The position numbers and the translations under genes were made by a program. 64,000 nucleotides of DNA from positions 310,001-374,000 of the forward strand of contig CAWIWF010000006.1 in assembly GCA_963839815.1 (NCBI GenBank), given 5' to 3'. Shown in pieces: positions 24,246-33,204 of the stretch; position 1 is the stretch's first letter; each line of letters begins with the position of its first letter. This DNA is from JACVRM01 sp963839815 (GTDB taxonomy: Bacteria > Actinomycetota > Thermoleophilia > Gaiellales > Gaiellaceae). The notes under the pieces were generated by a model that worked only from the letters and a program-made list of their open reading frames with translations, made no database searches and was not told the origin of the DNA.

Positions 24246-24997
24246 ACGTGCGACGAACGGTGCGCTGGCTCGGGACGCTGATGGCACTCGGAGGCGTCTG
24301 CGCGCTGGCGTGGAGCCTCCTGGTCTGGCGCTGGCAGGACCCCCTGACAGCGGTCTACACCTACCTGGAGCAGCGGCAGCTCGCCGACGCGTACGAGGAG
24401 CAGCTCGAGACCTTCGCGCCCGCCGCGCCCGAGCAACCGGCAACCCCGAGCGGGCGCAGCCTGACACCACAGGAGGCCGGCCTGGCCATTGCCGAGACAG
24501 CGCGCCGCTACCGGCTGAAGCTGGGCGAGGGGGACGCGATCGGCCGCCTACGGATCCCGCGGCTCGAGCTGAACATGATCATCGTCAACGGCACCGACGA
24601 CGACACGCTCAAGAAGGGCCCGGCGCGGCACCGCGACACCTTCCTGCCGGGCGAGGGCAAGCTCGTGTACGTCGCCGGCCACCGGACCACGTACTCGGCG
24701 CCCTTCGCCGACATCGACGACCTCGCGCCCGGCGATGCGGTCGTCGTCGAGCTCCCCTACGGCACGTTCCGCTACCGCATCACCCGGCACCAGATCGTCG
24801 GGCCCCGAGATGTGGAGGTCCTGCGATCGCGCGGGCGTGAGGAGCTCGCGCTCCAGGCCTGCCATCCTCGCTTCTTCGCGTCCCAGCGGTACATCGCCTA
24901 CGCCAGGCCGGTCCGCGTCGAGCCGACCGACGGCCCGGCGTACCGATACGAGGGCACCGAGCTCTCGGCGCTCGGCGTGCCGGCGTTCGCCAGCTAG
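24242..24997 (+). CDS. Class E-like sortase
   Basis: Membrane-anchored transpeptidase of 251 aa with an N-terminal helix (about 8-27). The catalytic triad motifs are visible: His in YVAGHRTTYSAPF near residue 145, Cys in LALQACHPRFF near residue 208, and Arg in RYIAYAR near residue 222. The sequence DDLAPGDAVVVEL is typical of class E enzymes. ATG 24242 overlaps the stop of the M28-like gene. I found no LPXTG-type substrate in the window, so its substrates are encoded elsewhere or use a different signal. Confidence 0.88.
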   Translation: MNVRRTVRWLGTLMALGGVCALAWSLLVWRWQDPLTAVYTYLEQRQLADAYEEQLETFAPAAPEQPATPSGRSLTPQEAGLAIAETARRYRLKLGEGDAIGRLRIPRLELNMIIVNGTDDDTLKKGPARHRDTFLPGEGKLVYVAGHRTTYSAPFADIDDLAPGDAVVVELPYGTFRYRITRHQIVGPRDVEVLRSRGREELALQACHPRFFASQRYIAYARPVRVEPTDGPAYRYEGTELSALGVPAFAS

Positions 24998-25015
24998 GCA
25001 ACGTCCATCCCGGAC

Positions 25016-25021
25016 TAGGCT
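25016..25021 (+). promoter_or_regulatory. Putative -10 box of GT2 gene (leaderless)
   Basis: TAGGCT, exactly six nt before the GTG at 25028. Same box as upstream of the arginase gene. There is no Shine-Dalgarno. Confidence 0.5.
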
Positions 25022-25027
25022 GCCGCC

Positions 25028-25966
25028 GTGATCTCCGTGGTGGTGCCGGTGCGCGACGAGGAACGGAGCGTCGCCCTGCTCTTCGACGAGCTCCGCGCGG
25101 CGCTCGAGGGCATCGGCGACCCGTGGGAGGTGCTGTTCGTTGACGACGGCTCCAGCGACGGGACGTTTGCGGCGCTGACCCGGCTCCACGTCGAGGCGGC
25201 GGGTGTGCGCGTCGTGCGGCTGCGGCGCAACTTCGGCAAGGCGACGGCGCTCGCCGCCGGCTTCGATCACGCGCGTGGCGAGGTGGTCGTCACCATCGAC
25301 GGCGACGGGCAGGACGACCCGGCCGAGATCCCGCGCCTGCTCGCCAAGCTCGACGAGGGCTTCGATCTCGTCACCGGCTGGAAGACGCGTCGGCGGGATC
25401 CGCTTCGGCGCCGCGTGCTCTCACGGGTCTTCAACACGGTCACAGGCCGGCTGTCGGGCCTGCGGCTCCACGACCTGAACTGCGGGCTCAAGGCCTACCG
25501 CGCCGAGGTGCTCGCGGGGCTGCGTCTCTACGGCGAGCTGCACCGCTTCATCCCCGTGCTCGCCCACTACCGCGGCTTCCGGGTCGCAGAGGTCCCTGTC
25601 AACCACCGCCCGCGGGAGCACGGGCGGTCCCGCTACGGGCTCGAGCGCTACCTGCGCGGGTTCTTCGACCTGCTGACAGTCACGTTCATGGGCCGCTACC
25701 GGTACCGCCCGCTGCACCTGTTCGGCGGCCTCGGCCTGACCCTCGGCGCGCTCGGCACGGGCGTGCTGGCGTACCTGACGGTGCTCAAGATCCTCGGCCA
25801 GGCGATCGGCCACCGGCCGCTCTTGACCCTGGGCGTGCTGCTCGTCGTCGTCGGCATCCAGCTCTTCTCGCTCGGGCTGGTGGCAGAGCTCGTCACCAAC
25901 CTGCGCGAGGAGCGCTCCGGTGAGCGCGAGCGAGCTGCCGACCTCGTCGAGGACGTGCTCTCGTGA
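25028..25966 (+). CDS. GT2 glycosyltransferase, polyprenyl-phosphate sugar transferase type
   Basis: Probably moves a hexose from a nucleotide sugar to a polyprenyl phosphate carrier. The 312-aa protein has ISVVVPVRDEE, LFVDDGSSDGT, the TIDGDGQDDP acidic motif, NCGLKAYR, and two C-terminal helices (about 232-255 and 268-292). This is the DPM1/GtrB-like layout. GTG 25028 is supported by the TAGGCT box. It precedes a GT4 enzyme and a DUF2079 membrane protein, and faces a GT87-type transferase that could use its lipid-linked sugar. Confidence 0.9.
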   Translation: MISVVVPVRDEERSVALLFDELRAALEGIGDPWEVLFVDDGSSDGTFAALTRLHVEAAGVRVVRLRRNFGKATALAAGFDHARGEVVVTIDGDGQDDPAEIPRLLAKLDEGFDLVTGWKTRRRDPLRRRVLSRVFNTVTGRLSGLRLHDLNCGLKAYRAEVLAGLRLYGELHRFIPVLAHYRGFRVAEVPVNHRPREHGRSRYGLERYLRGFFDLLTVTFMGRYRYRPLHLFGGLGLTLGALGTGVLAYLTVLKILGQAIGHRPLLTLGVLLVVVGIQLFSLGLVAELVTNLREERSGERERAADLVEDVLS

Positions 25967-25970
25967 CCCC

Positions 25971-27026
25971 TTGAGGGCGCTCCTCTTCGGCACGTACGAG
26001 CGCTCGTACCCCCGCAACGCCCAGGTGTCGTCGTGCCTGCGGCGCGCAGGCGTCGAGGTGCGGGAGCGCCACCAGCCGGTCTGGGAGGGCCGCGAGCAGT
26101 GGCGCGCAGGCGCGGGGACGGCGCTGCGCCTGCTCGGGGCCGAGCTGCGGCTCGCGCTCTGCAGCGACACCTGGGCCGATCTCCTGCTCGTCGGCTATCC
26201 AGGGCATCCCGACCTGCCCGCGGCCCGCCGGGTGGCGCGCGGGCGACCGGTCGTCTTCAACCCGCTCGTCTCGCTCCACGAGACGCTCGTCGAGGACCGG
26301 CGCCGCTTCGCGCCGGGCTCATTGCCGTCGCGAGCACTCCGCCGGCTCGACCGGGCCGCGCTGCGTGCCGCCGACCTGGTGGTCGCGGACACCGCTGCGA
26401 ACGCGTCCTACCTCGCGCAGCTCGCGGAGCACGACCGCGTCACTCACTGCCTGGTGGGCGCCGAGGAGCGCGTGTTCGGCCCCGGCTGGGAGCCGCCCGA
26501 GCGATTCGTGGCACTGTTCGTCGGCAAGCTGATCCCTCTGCATGGGCTCTCGACGATCCTCGCGGCGGCGCGCAGGGCGCCGGCGCTGCCGTTCCGGGTG
26601 GTCGGCCGGGGCCAGCTCGAGCCGCTGCTCGCAGCGCGGCCCGGCAACGTCGAGCACGTTCCCTGGATCGAGTACGAGCGCCTGCCCGCCGAGCTGCACA
26701 GCGCCGGCTGCGCCCTCGGGGTCTTCGGCACCTCTCCCAAGGCGGCCAGGGTCATTCCCAACAAGGCGTTCCAGGCACTGGCCTGCGGCGTCCCGCTCGT
26801 GACGGCCGACACGCCCGCCGCGCGCGAGCTGCTCGTCGACGGCGAGAGCGCGTTCCTCGTCCCGCCGGGCGATCCCGAGGCGCTGGTCGAGGCAGTCGCC
26901 CGGCTCGCTGCCGATGCCGACCTGGCTCGCCGCATCGGCGCCGGCGGACGCGCTGCCTACGAGGCCCACGCAAGCGAAGAGGTGCTTGGCCGGCGCTGGC
27001 GCTCGCTCCTCGCCGAGCTGCTGTGA
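25971..27026 (+). CDS. GT4-family glycosyltransferase
   Basis: Predicted retaining glycosyltransferase of 351 aa, acceptor unknown. The N-terminal half is divergent (ALLFGTYERSYPRN opening). The C-terminal half has FVGKLIPLHGLSTILAA, VIPNKAFQALACGVPLVTAD and the usual VPPGDPEAL. TTG 25971 sits 4 nt after the previous stop and starts right at the first strand; GTG 25920 within the previous gene is the alternative. The stop overlaps the next gene as GTGA. Confidence 0.85.
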   Translation: MRALLFGTYERSYPRNAQVSSCLRRAGVEVRERHQPVWEGREQWRAGAGTALRLLGAELRLALCSDTWADLLLVGYPGHPDLPAARRVARGRPVVFNPLVSLHETLVEDRRRFAPGSLPSRALRRLDRAALRAADLVVADTAANASYLAQLAEHDRVTHCLVGAEERVFGPGWEPPERFVALFVGKLIPLHGLSTILAAARRAPALPFRVVGRGQLEPLLAARPGNVEHVPWIEYERLPAELHSAGCALGVFGTSPKAARVIPNKAFQALACGVPLVTADTPAARELLVDGESAFLVPPGDPEALVEAVARLAADADLARRIGAGGRAAYEAHASEEVLGRRWRSLLAELL

Positions 27027-28436
27027 GCGCACGGGCGCTCGTGTGGGCGGCGATGGCGTCGTACGCCGCCGGCTTCGCCGCGCTCGGAGCTCTCCGCCAC
27101 CGCGCCTTCGAGACCGGGCGCTTCGACCTCGGCAACATGGTGCAGGCCGTGTGGTCGACCGCCAACGGGCGGCCGCTCGAGGTGACCGACCTGGCCGGCG
27201 CCCAGGTGTCCCGACTCGCCTCGCACGTCGACCCGCTGCTCGCCGCCTTCGCGCCGCTCTGGTGGCTGTGGCCGCGACCCGAGCTCCTCCTGACCGTCCA
27301 GGCGGCTGCTGTCGCTGCCGGCGCGCTCCCTGTCTTCTGGCTCGCGCGCAGGCACCTGGGCTCGGAGCCCCCGGCGGCCGGCTTCGCCCTCGCCTACCTG
27401 CTCTATCCGCCGCTGCAGTGGGCGACGCTGAGCGAGTTCCACCCGGTGGTGCTCGCCTGCCCGCTGCTGCTCTACGCGGTGTGGTTCCTGGACGGCGACC
27501 GCCTCGGGCCGTTCGCCCTGCTCGCCGCCGTCGCCGTCCTGGCGAAGGAGGAGATTCCCCTGGTCGTCGCGGCTCTCGGCCTCTGGTACGGCCTGACGCG
27601 GCGGCGCTGGCTCGCAGGCGGCGCGATCGCGCTCGCCGGTGTCACGCTCACGCTCGTCGCGGTGGAGGTCGTCGTGCCCCACTTCGCGGACGGACCGTCG
27701 GCGTTCTTCGGCCGCTACGAGGCGGTCGGTGGCTCGCCGGGCGGCGTGGTGAAGACGGCGCTGACGGATCCCGGGCGCCTGCTCTCGACCGCCTTCGACG
27801 AGCGCGGGGTGCGCTACCTCGTCGCTCTGGTGGCGCCGCTCGCTGCCCTGCCGCTGCTCGCACCGCTGGCGCTGCTGGCGGCCGCGCCGGAGCTCGCGAT
27901 CAACCTGCTCTCGTCGGTGACGACCCAGACGTCGGTGGAGCAGCACTACGCGGCCGGGGCCGTCCCGGGGCTCGTGCTCGCGGCGGTGCTGGGAGCAGCG
28001 AGGATCGCGGGCGGGCGCGCTCCGGTGGCACGGGCGCTCGCGGGGGTGGCAGTTGGAGCAGCGCTCCTGGGCAACTATCGGCTGGGCGCGCTGCCCGTGT
28101 GGGACGCGCTGCCCGGCGGCGTCGCGCCGGCCCGCCGAGCTCGTCACCGTCTCGACGCACGACGACGCGGCCCGCCGCGTCCTCGCCCGCATCACCGACG
28201 GCGAGCCCGTGAGTGCCACAAACACGCTCGGAGCGCACCTCTCCGACCGCCGGCGCATGCTCAGCTTCCCGCGACTCGCGGGGGCGCGCTGGGTCGTCGT
28301 CGACTCGACGCGGCCGAGCATCCTCGACCGCGCCACCGCGCCCGGGGGCCGCATCGCGATCCAGGGCCTACGGCGCAACCGCGACTGGCAACTCGTCGCA
28401 GCCGAGGACGGCATCCTGCTCTACCGGCGCCGCTAG
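27023..28436 (+). pseudogene. DUF2079 membrane protein, split by a frameshift
   Basis: Polytopic protein of the DUF2079 family (about 12 helices), function unknown. The first part runs in one frame from GTG 27023: FETGRFDLGNMVQAVWST, LASHVDPLLAAFAPL and EFHPVVLACPLL. The family's C-terminal part (VSATNTLGAHLSDRR, WVVVDSTRP) continues in the next frame from about 28120. One extra base, probably in the C-rich stretch at 28121-28137, would explain it. This is either a recent disruption or a sequence error. Without the shift, the protein would be about 470 aa. The stop shares a CTAG with the convergent gene's stop. Confidence 0.75.
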
Positions 28437-29602
28437 ACCGGAACCGCCTGCGGCAGCAGATAGGCCGAGAGCACGACCACGAGGAGCTGCGCCCGCCGGT
28501 CGTCCTCCACCGCCGCGAGCGCCGCCGGCCACGCCAGGTACCAGACCACGAGCCAGGGGGTCGCCAGCAGGAGCAGCGCCGACGTCAGCGCGAGCCGGGG
28601 GCGCCCGCGCCAGGCCTCGCGCAGGAGCGCCAGGTACGCGAGTCCGAACGCGAGCGCGAGCAGGCCCGCAGCGAGCTCGCGCGAGAGGCCGAGCTGCGCG
28701 AGCCGCGACGGGATCGCATAGCTCGTCTGCTCTCCGGCCTTGCGGGCGACGGGCTCGAGCGCGTCGAGCCAGCCCAGGCCGTAACGCCAGGTGGCGAGAG
28801 CGCCGATGACGACGCCCGCCGCCACCGCTCCGCCGGCGCCGAAGGAGAGCCCGCGGCGGCGGTCGGCGAGGATCTGCAGCGGAACCAGCAGCAGCGGCAC
28901 CCACTTGATCGCCACCGCGCCGGCCCACGCCGCACCCGCGAGCTGCCGGCGCCCCGCGATCCCGAGCGCCACCGCCGAGGCGACCAGAGCGGCCATCCAC
29001 GCGTCGTTGTGCCCGCCTCCCGCCGCATGCAGCGCGACGACCGGGTTCCAGCCGACGAAGGCGACGGCGAAGGCCTGCCGGCGAGCGGCCCGGGCGGCAG
29101 CCCAGGTGGCCGCCAGCATCGCCGCGGCGGCGAGCGCCTTGTAGATCCAGGCGGCCGCGTCGTCCGACCGGCCCGACGCGTGTGCGACGGGCTCGGAGGC
29201 GAGCGTGAACGCCGGCCCGTAGATCGAGGACGTGCGTCGCCAGGCGGTCCCGGTGTGCTCCAGGGCCGGGTCGGCGGGATAGTCGGCCGGGACGGCGCGG
29301 TAGGGGTTGTCGCCGTGGACTGCAGCGATGCGGCCGTACGACCAGTACGTCCAGGCGTCGGTGGAGATGAGCAGCGGCCCGGCGAGCGGCGCCAGTTGCA
29401 CGGCGGCGGCGAGCGCGGCGACCCACGCGAGCCGCGCCGAGGAGCGGCGCACGAGCACGAGCCCCGCGGCGTACGCGAGCAACGCGGCCCCGGCCAGCGC
29501 AAGGAAGACCCAGGCCCAGGCGGCGTCGCCGCGCGGATGGCCGCCGTTGCGCGGGACGAGCGGCGACGCGTCGGCCCAGGCGGTGAGCGCAGCCGCCAGC
29601 AC
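28433..29602 (-). CDS. GT87-like polyprenol-phosphate-dependent mannosyltransferase family protein
   Basis: Membrane glycosyltransferase of 389 aa, about 10 helices. The extracytoplasmic first-loop motif STDAWTYWSYGRI with HGDNPY resembles actinobacterial alpha-mannosyltransferases that take mannose from a polyprenyl phosphate. AFVGWNPVVALHAAGGGHND is also typical. The listed start is GTG 29602, but the hydrophobic first helix (LLAGAVAAALVLAAALTAW) begins upstream in the same frame, which has no standard start. CTG 29653, overlapping the PBP stop, would include it. The donor sugar is inference. Confidence 0.78.
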   Translation of the reverse strand: MLAAALTAWADASPLVPRNGGHPRGDAAWAWVFLALAGAALLAYAAGLVLVRRSSARLAWVAALAAAVQLAPLAGPLLISTDAWTYWSYGRIAAVHGDNPYRAVPADYPADPALEHTGTAWRRTSSIYGPAFTLASEPVAHASGRSDDAAAWIYKALAAAAMLAATWAAARAARRQAFAVAFVGWNPVVALHAAGGGHNDAWMAALVASAVALGIAGRRQLAGAAWAGAVAIKWVPLLLVPLQILADRRRGLSFGAGGAVAAGVVIGALATWRYGLGWLDALEPVARKAGEQTSYAIPSRLAQLGLSRELAAGLLALAFGLAYLALLREAWRGRPRLALTSALLLLATPWLVVWYLAWPAALAAVEDDRRAQLLVVVLSAYLLPQAVPV

Positions 29603-29645
29603 GAGCGCGGCCGCAACCGCGCCGGCGAGCAGGGCGCGCGGGGTG

Positions 29646-31826
29646 CTACTCAGTCCCGGGGGTCGGCTCGGGCTCCGGCGTGGGCGGAGGCGGCGCCGGC
29701 GGCTCGGGGGTCGGCTTGGGGGCGGGCGGCGCAGGCCGCGGCGAGGGTGGCGCCGGACTGGTCCGCGCCGGCTCGGTGCGCTCCCGCTTCTCCTCGTCCT
29801 CCGCCGGCTCGGTGCTGCCGTAGTCGTAGTCGTACGAGTAGTCGTTGGCGTACTGCCCCTCGAAGTCGACCCAGACCGGCGTGCCGCTCGGCTCCGGGAA
29901 GTCGCGGTAGGGCGAGCCGGTCGAGGCGGGCTCCATGAAGCGGCGCCAGATCTCGGCGGGGAAGGTGCCGCCCGCGACCGAGATGCCGTGCACGCTCGTC
30001 ATCGGGAAGTTCCCGCCCGGATAGCCGACCCACACGGTCGTCGAGAGCTGCGGCGTGTAGCCGCAGAACCAGGCGTCGGTGTGGTCGTCGGTCGTGCCGG
30101 TCTTGCCGGCCGCTGGCCGACCGAAGTCGGCGGCGGTCCCCGTCCCCTGGTCGATGTTGTCCTCGAGGATCTCGGTCACCTCGGCGGCCACCCAGTCCGG
30201 CAGCACGCGCGTGCGCACCGGCCTGCCCCAGCCGGCCTCGGCGTCGACCGTGCCGTCGGCCAGGACGACGCGGCGAATCGCGGTCGGCACCGAGTACACA
30301 CCGCCGGCCGCGAGCGTCGCGTAGGCCGAGGCCATCTCGAGCGGCGAGACCGCGATCGAGCCGAGACCGATCGAGGGGAACGGCTGCAGCGGCGTCTGGA
30401 TCCCCATCGCCTGCGCCGTCTGAGCCACCTTCTCCGGCCCGAGGTCGAGCGTCAGCTTGGCGTAGACCGTGTTGTCGGAGCTCAGCGTCGCCTGGGAGAT
30501 CGACAGCGTGCCGCGATAGCTGTTGTCGTAGGTGGACACGCACCACCAGCTGCCGTCTTCGCAGTTGCCGAGCGGGTCGGGGTTGTAGACGAAGGGTGCG
30601 GAGGTGTAGTAGGTCGAGTCGGGGTCGACGCCTTCCCTGACGGCGGTCGCGAGCACGAAGGTCTTGAAGGTCGAGCCGGCCTGACGGCGCGCCTGCGAGG
30701 CGAGGTTGAACTGGTTGCGCTTGCGCCCGGGCACCTCCGCCGTCATGGCGCGGATCTCGCCGGTCTGCGGCTCGATCGAGACGACGGCGGCCGCCGGGTC
30801 GTCGCGGAGGTAGAGCGTGTCCCGGATAGCCCGTTGCGCCGCGATCTGGAGGCGCCGTTCGAGCGTCGTGTAGACGCGCAGCCCCCCGGAGCGCACCGTG
30901 CTCGCACCGTACTGGGCGACGAGCTCGTCGTAGACGTAGTTGAAGAAGTAGCGATCGCGAACGGGGATCCGCTCGATGTCGTAGAGCGCGCCGCCCGGGT
31001 TGAGACGGACGCCCTGGCGTACCGACTGGCGGTACTGTCGCTGGTCGATCGCGCCGTTCTCCAGCATGGCGCGAAGGACGAGGTTGCGCCGGGTGAGCGC
31101 CTCACGCTTGCGCTCGAGCGGGCTGTACTGCGAGGGCGCCTGCGTCAGTCCGGCGAGCAGCGCCGCCTGGGAGAGCGTCAGCTGCGAGGCCCTGACGTTG
31201 AAGTACGTGCGGGCGGCGGCCTCGACCCCGTAGGCGCGGGCGCCGTAGTAGACGGCGTTCAGGTACTGCTCGAGGATCTCGTCCTTGGTGAAGCGTCGAC
31301 TCATCTTGATCGCCAGGCACGCCTCCTTGACCTTGCGGTCCAGCGAGCGCTCACGCGAGAGCGGATAGAGGTTGCGCACGAGCTGCTGCGTGATCGTCGA
31401 AGCGCCCTCGACCGCGCGACCCGCCTCGATGTCCTTGACCGCGGCGCGCAGGATGCCCTCCCAGTCGACGCCTCCGTGCTGGTAGAAGCGGCGGTCCTCG
31501 ATCGCGATCGTCGCCTTCCGCATCCAGGGCGAGATCTTGCGCAGGGACACGATCTGGCGGTTGCGCTCGGACGGGATCGCCCCGATGAGGCGGCCGTTGC
31601 TGTCGTAGACGTACGAGTTCGCACCGAGCGAGACCGGCTGCAGGGCCGACAGGTCGCAGTCGTCGAGAAGCGCCGCGGCTCCGCCGAAGGAGGCCGTGAC
31701 CGCGCCGCCGGCGGCCAGCAGGACGATCAGCAGGATGACCACCGTGCGACGCTTGCGCGCGGCCCGGCGGGCGCGCCGCTTCGCCCGCCGCCGCTGGCCC
31801 GGGATGAGCTCGGGACGCCGGCTCAC
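29646..31826 (-). CDS. Class A penicillin-binding protein (bifunctional transglycosylase/transpeptidase)
   Basis: Peptidoglycan synthase of 726 aa. It has a basic cytoplasmic N-terminus and one transmembrane helix (about 28-50). The GT51 domain follows, with EDRRFYQHGGVDWEGI, GASTITQQLVRNL and KEACLAIKMSRR. The transpeptidase domain has SxxK in AGSTFKTF near residue 390, the SSDN triad and KTGTT near residue 575. A Pro/Glu-rich tail of about 80 residues ends the protein. GTG 31826 overlaps the mscS stop as GTGA. Confidence 0.96.
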   Translation of the reverse strand: MSRRPELIPGQRRRAKRRARRAARKRRTVVILLIVLLAAGGAVTASFGGAAALLDDCDLSALQPVSLGANSYVYDSNGRLIGAIPSERNRQIVSLRKISPWMRKATIAIEDRRFYQHGGVDWEGILRAAVKDIEAGRAVEGASTITQQLVRNLYPLSRERSLDRKVKEACLAIKMSRRFTKDEILEQYLNAVYYGARAYGVEAAARTYFNVRASQLTLSQAALLAGLTQAPSQYSPLERKREALTRRNLVLRAMLENGAIDQRQYRQSVRQGVRLNPGGALYDIERIPVRDRYFFNYVYDELVAQYGASTVRSGGLRVYTTLERRLQIAAQRAIRDTLYLRDDPAAAVVSIEPQTGEIRAMTAEVPGRKRNQFNLASQARRQAGSTFKTFVLATAVREGVDPDSTYYTSAPFVYNPDPLGNCEDGSWWCVSTYDNSYRGTLSISQATLSSDNTVYAKLTLDLGPEKVAQTAQAMGIQTPLQPFPSIGLGSIAVSPLEMASAYATLAAGGVYSVPTAIRRVVLADGTVDAEAGWGRPVRTRVLPDWVAAEVTEILEDNIDQGTGTAADFGRPAAGKTGTTDDHTDAWFCGYTPQLSTTVWVGYPGGNFPMTSVHGISVAGGTFPAEIWRRFMEPASTGSPYRDFPEPSGTPVWVDFEGQYANDYSYDYDYGSTEPAEDEEKRERTEPARTSPAPPSPRPAPPAPKPTPEPPAPPPPTPEPEPTPGTE

Positions 31827-32548
31827 GACAGGTGCCCTGCCGCGCGCAGGCGCGCGACCGAGCGCACGCGCAGCTCGCTGGCGAGGCGCTCGGCGGCGGC
31901 CGCGTCGGGCGCGGCAGCACGCACGGTGACGGTAGCCGCGCCGTCGAGCGCGGTCACGAGCACGTCGGCACGGGTGTCGCCTGCGGTCTCGCTCTGGAGC
32001 AGGTCGACCACCGCGCCGAGATCGGTGTCGAGGGGTACCTGCACGGAGATCTCGGCCATCGTCTCTCGGCTGACGATGGTGGCGTTGCGAATGGTATCCG
32101 AGGCCAGCTTCTCGTTGGGGATCACGAGCCGCATGCCGTCGCGCGTGCGAATGAAGGTGTACGTGAGCCCGATCTCCTCGACGACGCCCTCCTCGCCGCC
32201 GACGACGACGCGGTCGCCGAGCCGCACCGGCTGGGTGAACGCGATCAGCAGGCCGGCGACGAAGTTGGCGAGCGTGGAACGGGCGGCGAAGCCGACCACG
32301 AGCGCGAGCACTGCCGACGAGGCGAGGATGCCACCGGCCACGGCACGGACCTGCGGGATGACGAGCAGCGCCGAGAGCACGCCGAAGGCGACGATCGTGG
32401 AGACGATGCTGCGCCGCAGAACCCGATAGCGCGTGAAGGCCTCGGGCGGCAGCTGCCGCTTCTCCATGCGGCGGTCGACGACACGTGCGACCAGCAGCGC
32501 GACGACGATCGCAATGGCGGCAACGGCCGCCCGCTCCAGCGTGGGCAT
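31823..32548 (-). CDS. mscS: Small-conductance mechanosensitive channel (MscS family)
   Basis: Tension-gated channel for osmotic downshock, 241 aa, with three N-terminal helices. The pore-lining TM3 and beta domain carry GFAARSTLANFVAGLLIAFTQP, then RLGDRVVVGGEEGVVEEIGL and LVIPNEKLASDTIRN. ATG 32548 fits the short N-terminus of this class. It is translated just before the class A PBP with a GTGA overlap. Confidence 0.94.
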   Translation of the reverse strand: MPTLERAAVAAIAIVVALLVARVVDRRMEKRQLPPEAFTRYRVLRRSIVSTIVAFGVLSALLVIPQVRAVAGGILASSAVLALVVGFAARSTLANFVAGLLIAFTQPVRLGDRVVVGGEEGVVEEIGLTYTFIRTRDGMRLVIPNEKLASDTIRNATIVSRETMAEISVQVPLDTDLGAVVDLLQSETAGDTRADVLVTALDGAATVTVRAAAPDAAAAERLASELRVRSVARLRAAGHLS

Positions 32549-32600
32549 GAGGACTCTTTACGCGCCGCAGCGGACGATCCCTGGCACAGCACGCATCGTT

Positions 32601-32624
32601 CTCCCGCCGTCGAAAGGGCGGGAG
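32601..32624. terminator. Hairpin between repeat element and mscS
   Basis: CTCCCGCC and GGCGGGAG form an 8-bp stem with an 8-nt loop. It could end transcripts coming from the DUF2203 gene on the minus strand, although no U-tract follows. Confidence 0.35.
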
Positions 32625-32630
32625 AGCAGT

Positions 32631-32737
32631 TCGATCGCCGGAGGCCGGCCTCGCCGGCCGCAGGCACAGCGCGGCCCCGGCGCGTCTGACGAGCGAGGGG
32701 GCCCACGGGGGAAACCGGGTTTCCCCCGTGAGAGCGA
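32631..32737 (-). repeat. Dispersed palindrome-headed intergenic repeat (copy C)
   Basis: The head is a perfect 27-bp palindrome at 32704-32730 (13-bp arms beginning CACGGGGGAAACC). It is followed on the minus strand by GTGGGCCCCCTCG, a GTCAGACGCG core and a GGCCGGC hairpin tail. It matches the copy at 45523-45629 over its whole length in inverted orientation. A second partial head lies at 32756-32772, adjoining the DUF2203 stop. No coding content. Confidence 0.8.
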
Positions 32738-32771
32738 GCCCCTGCGAGCGCCGGGCCGGGTTTCCCCCGTG

Positions 32772-33182
32772 CTAGTCGGCGTCCAACGGACGTCGTCCGG
32801 CGTAGCCGTCGTCGGGGCCGTGATACCAGGCGATCTCGGCCTCGCCGACGTGCCAGCAGAGGAGCACGTCCTCGCCGTCAAGGCGGGCGGGGAAGTCGAC
32901 CAGGCCCCGATCCAGATCCTTGACCTGCACACCCTGCGACTGGATCTCGAGCACGCAGTGGGCCAGCGCGTCGCGCTCGCTGCGGAGCCGCTCGTCGAGC
33001 TCGCCGAGCTTGCCCGGGTCGAGCCCGGCCCCGTTGCCGGCGGCGCGGCCGACGAGGCCGGCGCGGGTCTCCTCGAGCGCGGCGATGTCTGCACGGCGCT
33101 GCACCATCTCCTCGGCGAGCGTCCGGATCGCCGTGTCGAGCAGGTGGTTGGCCTCGGCCACCGTGAAGAGTCGCGCGGTCAC
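32772..33182 (-). CDS. DUF2203 family protein
   Basis: A 136-aa protein of a conserved family with no assigned function. RLFTVAEANHLL opens it, a helical region follows, and the C-terminal GVQVKDLDRGLVDFPARLDGEDVLLCWHVGEAEIAWYHG is the family hallmark. GTG 33182 was chosen because the signature starts at once. It is divergent from the PIG-V-like gene at 33205, with only 22 bp between start codons. Confidence 0.88.
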   Translation of the reverse strand: MTARLFTVAEANHLLDTAIRTLAEEMVQRRADIAALEETRAGLVGRAAGNGAGLDPGKLGELDERLRSERDALAHCVLEIQSQGVQVKDLDRGLVDFPARLDGEDVLLCWHVGEAEIAWYHGPDDGYAGRRPLDAD

Positions 33183-33204
33183 GCGGGGCTATCATCGAGC
33201 CGCC

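Noticed and set aside
26033..29938. Open frame of 1301 codons across several glycosyltransferase genes
   Set aside because: Only its middle part (27023 to about 28120) is the real DUF2079 protein. The rest is a shadow frame kept open by high GC, with Arg/Ala-rich, low-complexity sequence antisense to or out of frame with clear genes.
29307..32429. Open frame of 1040 codons on the plus strand
   Set aside because: Runs antisense to the class A PBP gene, which has full catalytic motifs. The translation has no domain similarity that I can recognise.
32601..32772. Possible small mobile element or IS remnant at copy C
   Set aside because: There is no transposase fragment, no flanking target duplication, and the elements resemble folded repeats more than IS ends.
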